From positions 434,001-498,000 of the forward strand of contig CANUEZ040000014.1 of NCBI GenBank assembly GCA_948099385.1: a DNA stretch of 64,000 bases, written 5' to 3'. Shown one piece after another: positions 57,166-64,000 of this stretch (position 1 is its first letter; each line of letters opens with the position of its first letter). The position numbers and the translations under genes were made by a program. The notes beneath the pieces are model-generated. The model saw only the letters and a program-made list of their open reading frames with translations, did not search any database and was not told the DNA's origin. The DNA comes from Fasciola hepatica (Eukaryota; Platyhelminthes; Trematoda; Plagiorchiida; Fasciolidae).

Positions 57166-58354
57166 AGAATGGCAACACCAGTGTTGATTAAAATTCTCCG
57201 TCCGCTTAAATTTATATAATTCCTGACGAATTTTGAGCTGCCTTTCTTAGCCTTGTTTATTTTGACCCAGCCTTGGGTTTGCCCCTTAATCTAGGCTTGA
57301 CCCACTCAATTCTCCCCTTTCGTGGACGTGATTCCTGGTTGAGGTAACTTCACGAACACTTGGTGTGGTAGTGAGTAATACCGACTGAAGACAATGCTGT
57401 TTTGCTGTGGTTCGGTTTCATTTTCTCGCCTCTTTTGTCGGATTTTAGAAATTCAAACTGCTTACATCGATTCCCGTTCGTCACTCTCAGGGAAATATCT
57501 TGGGCCTAACTTAGCGGGCTGGACATGGATGATCTGTTCAGTACTTTTTGGTCAACAGCTCACCCCGTACGGATTTTGGTCCCAGTTTTTGCTGCATATT
57601 AGCTGGATACTTAATGAGGCTCACCGTCAAAGGAATGATCGTTGTGTACTTGTATTTCAACCCACGAATAACACCTTAGAATTTCCAGGTTTATCTTAAT
57701 TTCTTTCGGGTTCCGCATCGATTTGGGCTATGCGTCTCTTAAAGGCCCCAAGTGGCTATTCAGAATAAGTGAAGCATTTTACTTGGTAAATCGGACATTG
57801 GCTGGTTAATCAGACCTCATCCGAACCGGGATTTGAGCTTTTTGGTTGTGACTGTACCTAGACATTTTCTCCTTAAAGCCGCGCAAAAGACTAGGAGCAG
57901 TAGGGGGAATAAAATACCCAACCACTCCGAAGGTCGAAGGCGATCGGATCAGGTCATCACCGGAAACGTACGATTCCCTCGTGAGAGTCTTCCTCTCCAT
58001 GGCCCCAAGGCTTTAGACTCTAGTAGACATCGCCACTGCCCTAATTACTACCTGCCCCTTGTCGGACTTATGATCATCACACGAAAGCAAAACTAGCTTG
58101 AGATTAGAAGACCTGAAAGGAAGGTCAGAATAAAGTTTCGAAGAGTCAAACCGAAGCTAGACCGCTAAACTCTCAGAGGATTTCGAGGTAAATGCCTCTG
58201 TGCTTCCTTCAGTTTCAAACGACTGTGATAAACAGCGCTCGAATACTTTCAAGTGCACGTGAAGTCAATTTATAAAGGGCTCATAGGTCCTTGCGATCAG
58301 GGGAGGGAAAAGGCCCATTTGCGCCGCGCCTGTCGTAAGCTATTCAGTGTGGCC
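57166..58354. other. no recognisable feature
   Basis: The plus frame 57394-57699 (101 codons, Cys/Phe-rich) and others show no domain or repeat signature I recognise. Confidence 0.4.
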
Positions 58355-58808
58355 TCTAGCTACACCATGGGTGCGGTAAATTTACCGGGAGTGGAAATGT
58401 TTTTGTTCGATGGTCCGCTAGTATTGTACTGCAAGTTCGTCCGACAAATCCGCACATGTCTCTTCAAAGGTCGCAGATAGCGGCCAGCGCTTGCTGCATG
58501 TGCTTCCCTGCCTTTGGTCTGGAGCCCTTAAAGCGGTTGGAAAACGCTAGATGGAGGCCATTAGCAAGGGATATCACGGAGGTTGCGAGGCACTAACGGA
58601 CTTATTTGACCACCCTCGCGAGGCAACAAGATCACTCCCTGATGGCTTGATAAGAAGCCTCGGAGCCAAAGAAATCGATACGAGAGCACTATCAACCATA
58701 GCCACTAGAATGGATGGCTGCATGATTGCTATAGGGCAGATGAAGCGCACTTTCGGTCCCAGCCTGCTGGCGACCCTAGAACAAAGAATAATCTTTATTA
58801 AACACTGA
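58355..58808 (+). pseudogene. diverged BEL/Pao gag fragment
   Basis: Plus frame to 58480 reads VNLPGVEMFLFDGPLVLYCK and FVRQIRTC, then after stops 58551-58808 reads EALTDLFDHPREATRSLPDG and TIATRMDGCMIAIGQM. These match, block by block, LPRVELTVFDGRAEQYCKFV, RKILRDLFGQPFKVARNLIEG and LVIKMQNCSIALDHL of Pao A. Identity is low, so it is another old Pao lineage. It is in plus orientation. Confidence 0.65.
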
Positions 58809-58914
58809 AGAATAAAGGGCACGGGGAATGGATCGGATAACACAAAACCTTCGGGAACCAGAGTTTAGCGAACCAGCGGAATTCACTTCATACACGGCCA
58901 GTATTGCCCTTATC

Positions 58915-58963
58915 TAATAATAATAATAATAATAATAACAATAATAGTAACAATAATAATGGT
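58915..58963 (-). repeat. (ATT)n tail, LINE 3' terminus
   Basis: About 49 bases of AAT units with a few AAC/TAG changes. In minus sense it follows GGGAAATATACC, so it marks the 3' end of a minus-strand LINE. Confidence 0.7.
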
Positions 58964-60350
58964 ATATTTCCCGGCTATGGTCGAGACGCACGTGCAAACG
59001 CATGATCATGGTGTACAGCCTTACTCATTGAGATAAAATATTCACAAACTTCAGGTATAAAGGTCAAAAGTGCCGGCGGTAGAAAAACATAGCCAGCGAT
59101 AGTTTATATGGATCATTCTAATAACGGTTTGCGCGGCAACTTTGAACCGGTTTTTATTCCGCGCTGGGCGGTGGCGCACCGCGGGGATACCGAAGGGGTC
59201 GTTCATTCATACTGCTAGGAGTACATTATCAACGAGAATGATGATAGCCACGAAAAACGATGGTTTACTGGGTATCTGCGAACAGCGAAGTTTTAAATAG
59301 GACGAAAAAGAGATTGTATGGAAGCACATGCGTGCGAAGAGAATGGCAAACCTAGAAGCTGATGCAAACCCTAAAAGTCGGTTCCCCGGGGGATAATAAA
59401 GGGAATGAGTTATGAGACAAGGAGATATGAAACCAATTTTATGAATGTACATTTGGGAACTTTGGTAAGTGTGGAAGAAACAGAAGTTCATATGAAGGTG
59501 AGTTTATTTTCGTGACCAGTAACCTGTACCATTTAGAAATGTGAAAGTACAACTGGAAGGTACTGGAAAAGTGAAGGATTAATTTCCAGCCGGAAGCGGA
59601 TCTAGGGAAAAGTGGGCTGTTGCAAAAGATACTAAAGTGGAAAATCTCCGAATTTACTTGAGCATTATTATGCTGTTTCACTGACAAATATATATATATA
59701 TATATATATATACATTGACGCATTGAGCCTCGATGTTATTCAGCGTCAATAATGGTAATATACAACATTCTGTGGGTATGGCTCGTCTGTTGGGGCGAGG
59801 AATATGTGTTGGTCAATCAGCCAAGTGTAACGAGATTTGACGGATTTAAATGACGACTGGTATACTAGCAGGTTGCGTGTGAAATGTTACATGCGTTGGC
59901 TGTACTGTTGATATACACCGGAGAGATTTTTGTGTTAGAAAACCCTAATTAATACTATAGGCGGTGGGGTTTTTTCTGCCGCGTGGCTTGATTGCAGTCC
60001 CAGGTGCTACGAAAGGTTCCACTTGGGTCCCTGTCGGTACGAGTCAAAGTGACATCTTTGGTTATCCAGTTTGGTGACAGTTAGTGGGAGGCGACGAACC
60101 TAAAATAAATAGGGAATGCAGTCTGGACGTGGTTCCAGCTGTGGGTAAGGGTAATATATGACGACCACAGTAATGAACTGGTTAGGTTTATGTGAGTGGG
60201 GCGAGGATAAGGCTCCACTTAAGCTGTCAGTGGCACCTACTCCGTGTTCTGAGTGGAGTAGGCTCGCCGGGGCCTGAGCTATAACTCTGCAGGCTAGCAA
60301 AGTTGCGTCCACCGGCTGGGCCATTTGGTATGCATTCTAAAGGATTAATG
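58964..60350 (-). repeat. second copy of LINE R-type 3' UTR
   Basis: Minus sense is pyrimidine-rich. The end matches 35450-35550 (plus strand TATATTTCC(T/C)G(A/G)CT(G/A)TGGTC, then CATG and a later ATTCACA(G/A)). Contains an (AT)n tract at 59688-59713. The upstream limit is not clear; it may extend to the LINE C-terminus at 61735. Confidence 0.45.
59688..59713. repeat. (AT)n microsatellite
   Basis: Pure TA repeat. Confidence 0.9.
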
Positions 60351-61734
60351 GTTCGTAAGTTGGTGCGGCAGTGCTGGGATACTAAGAAAAACCTACAGCT
60401 TTACGGTCAAGAGGATCTGGAAATGGTAACCTTCGATTTAGTTTGCTGACGCAGTCTGCAGTTCAGCACCGAGGTGGTGAGATGGGTTTGAAAGAGCAGT
60501 GTGAGTCAATGGGACTGGTACACTGCTAGCATGGCACTACATTTGTTACGGCCTCTTCAGGTATGGTGGTTACCCCATATTGAATGGTTCCTGAGGGGCC
60601 CTAAAGTGGAAGAAACTATGATACTGTCGGCAATGACGCACTAAACAAAATTGGTCTCGTGCCGAGAAACGTTGCCGTACGTCCGTCTACGCTCATACTC
60701 CTTGGTGCTAGTGTGCTGAGAATATACTTGATTAAGAGCAAGGATATCCGATATAGTGGTGTTTGCATGGTAACCGTATTATCTTTCTCGTCGTTAGCAT
60801 GTTGCAAAGCAGGAAAACACCCATGTGAGGACTGGTTTGGAGAGCCGTGAGAGGTGGGAACGGAATGGAGTCAAATCTTCGTCGGGGAAGCAAACTCTGA
60901 TGGTCACATTCAGTGCCCACGGTGGGCGGCTCTAGAGCCTGCCTCAGTCAGGGAGGTAGCACGATACATATCCATTGGCATCTCGATCGTGCCACTCCAA
61001 GAGTGATCTACACTATTTAGACGTTATTATTATTATTTTTTAGTTTCATCACGGTCAGGCATCTGGCTGTCAGAGAAGGCGGAACTGCTTTTGGTGGGTG
61101 ACCACGGCCCCCACGCCTCGGCCAAAACATGGGCCGCATGTACCAAGCCGCATTGGGAACAGGTCAACCACACCAGTCAATCCGTAGCAACACGGCAGCC
61201 TGGAGAAGTGGCTCACCTGTGACAAGGCCGGTATGCCTGGAAGACAACACGGTGGGGTATTTTTTTCTCTTTATGCTAATCTATTTTTGAGGTTTCTGTC
61301 GTCTCATCAGTGGTCAGCTTTGTGCGGGGAGACAATCACAGCCAGGGACGCTCGCAGACGTGCCGCGGTAACACTCGCCATATCCGTGAAGTCAGATCCC
61401 CATACGGTTTACAGGGGACAGAAAATGAGGGGAAGGTAGAGTCAACCACAGCCTGCGATTATTTAATGGAGTTCACGCTCACTGAAACACCAGTTTGCAC
61501 AAGGGTGGGGCATTACTTGTGGCCCTAACAACGTGATGCCCTTATACCTTAGTACGCCACAGACCGCTATGTTGGCTTGCCACAAAAAAGGTATTTGATG
61601 GTAAAAGTTGAAATTGTTTTGCCGTCTTAGATGATGTGAATGAACCTTCGAGTCCGCTAATTGCTGCCGCGAGGAGGTCAACCCTACGCGGGTCTAATTG
61701 AGACTAGGTTGTTTAAAGAGGTTATTCGATTTAT
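60351..61734. other. no supported gene; one (TTA)n tract
   Basis: A (TTA)n run at 61024-61040 may be another LINE tail on the plus strand. The remaining frames are short and without motifs. Confidence 0.35.
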
Positions 61735-62035
61735 TAGTACCCTACACCTACCTCAGAGGCCTGAGCCCTTGGAATATAGGGATTGTACCTCCTGGTCAGC
61801 CTGTTCACCGTTAGGGCTATGCATGTTTCCTGCTTGAAAGCCACCGATATCGGTGATGATGCCCGAATTCGTTGTGGTAGCTTGTTATTCAATGAAGCGT
61901 ACTTGTTGATGAAGAAGTTTGACCGAAGTGCAAACTTCGGCAAAGAGACAGAAACCGAGAACCCATTGTTACGTAGGATATAATTAGAAAAGGTTCTCAC
62001 CTGCAGTGCCGAACTACGTGATCTATTCTTCAAGA
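61735..62035 (-). pseudogene. LINE ORF2 C-terminal fragment
   Basis: Minus frame of 99 codons with FALRSNFFINKYASLNNKLP and ISVAFKQE, the terminal motif of CR1/Jockey-like ORF2 (compare LSARSRYFSAIYPSLWNKLP of LINE R). The same strand and order as the LINE R-type 3' UTR at 60350-58964 suggest one 5'-truncated copy, but the sequence between is not proven. Confidence 0.6.
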
Positions 62036-63650
62036 TATTGTGGAAGAACAGAAGGTTACATCTTATGCAACGGGCAACTGACAGGCAAGTCTGAAACGGT
62101 CGGCTGGACGAACCAAGCCGCTCAAAAGTCTGTCACGCGTCACGTTGGAGACAGTCAGGCCATAAAAACAGCTACTGGACAACCGGAGGCCGCCAACGTG
62201 CCCGATATATAACGAGAGCCACTGCATAGCACCCCACGGGGAGTTCCTGACGTCAGACGTACCTGCAAGATGGGCAGAAGCCCGAAGAAGGCGGTCATGC
62301 CTCAGACATTTGAACGAAAGCCACGGAGCGATTGACTGCAAGTCAAAAACGGTCCACGGTATTGAAAGCTGCGTCAGTCGTCATCATCATCAAAGACCCC
62401 ACATGGATGGCGAACCTCCGGTGCCACTGGAAGCAGTGAAAGGAGACAGTACTTCGTAACCGAGGCGCGGCGAAGCAGAGCCTGCCTTGAGGTACCGCCC
62501 AACAAAATCAAGGCCGGGAAAAAAGAGTTTTTGGATCTACCCTTTGCGACAACGGATGGGACGTTAAGCTCACTCGAGCAGAGGCCATAAAATACCTCGA
62601 TCTATGTTAGCAAAATGGCCAGTTGACAGTATACACCCTGAGGAGGGCCAAAGATAGCCAACGCGGTAAATGACGCATTCAAGCTAGATGCGCTGAGCAA
62701 CTCTAAGTCCGTGGGCATGGAGAAAGCTGTGATTGTTGAGTCGAAGCTCATACCCATGAGTACAGAAGACGGCCCCATCTGGGAGACCTACAGATCAAAA
62801 CCATAAAAAAGGTTGATGTTGCTCATCAGAGGTGGCAAGCCAGAGACTGGCTGGGTTGCTTATCAGGGACTGGACGGTCATGAACATCCTCAAGCTGTTT
62901 GTACAGTGTTACTACTTGCAAAACGCATCAGGCCCTGATGATGAACTGGGTAGTTCAGAGCGTATGGTCCCCGACAGAAGGAATACAGTGTTTGATGCAA
63001 AATTATGGGACTTGCAGCCACCGGGCACCAGCTTTTCGGCAGAAGTTACCGGGGTCAAAATTAGCTCCGCCATGGGGCAGTTTCTTCCAGAATGGCTTTT
63101 CAAGTAGCAATAATCATATAGCTGAGGGTTTAGTTTGTGGAGAAACACGTGATCTCGACTGAAAACACTTTCTGCTCCGACCGCGTGCACATATTTTTAT
63201 GGTCCTTTTGAGCGACGGACTGCGCTTTCATCTGTGCCTTTAGACGTGAGTTGCAGCTTGCACCGGGGCCATCCCTAATGAACCGTTGTTATTATTATTA
63301 TTATAAGAAATAGGACGGATGGAGAAGAAACAACCTTTTGACTTGATGAAAATAGGTTAAACGCCTAGAAACGATCGTTTACATGCCTAAAATTTTCGAC
63401 GCTGGGGAACCCCTGTACACGATGTTTGTACATCGTTGCGTGCGTCGTGACAGAATCTGAGGAATATATCACTTTTGTTATTATGGCTCTTATTCAGAAG
63501 AAAGATATCGAGGAGCGGGACACGGAAGAGGTGAGGTAGGTGAGACGAACTCTATACCGCTTTGTTGGGGGCCCTTTGAATCCTATCTGTCTTGAAGTCC
63601 TAAGGCAGTGCATAGGTACGAGGCTAGAGCCCAAAAGTCCTCGAATCTTG
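62036..63650. other. no recognisable gene; (TTA)n tract
   Basis: Plus frames such as 62832-63107 show no family signature. A (TTA)n run at 63287-63305 may mark another LINE end. Confidence 0.35.
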
Positions 63651-63659
63651 TGATTATCT

Positions 63660-63800
63660 TGTTACTTGAATGCCACCGGTGATCTGGTAGATAGTTACCC
63701 GGATACTTGGGGAACGAGAAAGGGGAAGAGGGTCCAAAATACAAATCTGGACAGTATTTTTTGCATCTGGTGTAGCCGGAGATCTGGAAAAGAAAAACCG
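63660..63800. repeat. low-copy repeat shared with 33185-33310
   Basis: Blocks GAATG(C/T)CACCGGTGA and TTGCATCTG(G/A)TG occur in the same order and spacing in both places, with moderate divergence between. The flanking minus frame (63992-63654, 112 codons) has no motif. Confidence 0.45.
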
Positions 63801-64000
63801 GAAAGCTCGAAGGGGTTCGGGATAATTACCTTGACTGCCTTTTGCTTCTTGTATTGCTGCTGAGCTGGAAGGCAGTTCGCTGGACGGTGGAAGATGTCTC
63901 TCCATTTGGCTTGATAGCACACATGATTCTGATTTTTTAAACCCATCGGGTTTCGAACGGCGAGGTTGGAGGACCGCGAGAAGCCTTCCCATCAGTTTGG

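Noticed and set aside
58915..58963. CRISPR-like or satellite array
   Set aside because: It is a simple trinucleotide run without spacers, at a LINE 3' end.

Overview
This 64 kb window is eukaryotic repeat-rich DNA with no host gene that I can recognise. Almost every recognisable open frame belongs to a retrotransposon or its remains: BEL/Pao LTR elements, a Ty3/gypsy LTR element, an RTE-type LINE, many CR1-like LINE fragments and a ~215 bp SINE-like repeat. This mixture, with a gypsy element whose gag and integrase look like the CsRn1/Boudicca type, fits a flatworm genome, perhaps a tapeworm or fluke. That placement is inference; nothing here fixes the species. There are no bacterial operons, rRNA genes or CRISPR arrays.

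Layout. 1-4.3 kb: broken Ty3/gypsy element (gag, protease, integrase) whose protease is split by a tRNA-like sequence plus RTE LINE. 4.7-8.2 kb: minus-strand CR1-like fragments interleaved with the SINE-like repeat S. 8.2-8.6 kb: solo Pao LTR inserted inside an S copy. 8.9-10.8 kb: pyrimidine-rich LINE 3' region on the plus strand. 10.8-12.4 kb: diverged Pao gag fragment flanked by short direct repeats. 12.4-17.7 kb: two degraded minus-strand CR1-like LINEs. 17.7-22.1 kb: the best-preserved CR1-like LINE, with a PHD-finger ORF1 and an endonuclease/reverse-transcriptase ORF2. 22.5-26.4 kb: more LINE remains. 26.4-33.0 kb: Pao element B1 (plus strand), heavily mutated inside but with nearly identical LTRs and an exact 5 bp target duplication. 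33-35 kb: LINE remains.

35.4-56 kb is a nested stack. A minus-strand LINE, called LINE R here, is split by Pao element B2, which is itself split by Pao element A. A has two identical 379 bp LTRs, an exact 5 bp target duplication and almost complete coding capacity. 56-64 kb holds a CR1-like endonuclease fragment, a further diverged Pao gag fragment, a second LINE R-type 3' end and largely unrecognised sequence.

How they relate. A and the solo LTR form one Pao subfamily. B1 and B2 form a second one, whose members share the same nonsense codon in the reverse transcriptase and the same odd 3' LTR start. B elements were therefore probably copied in trans by the proteins of working Pao elements, of which A, apart from a 2-nt frameshift before its integrase, is the nearest example here.
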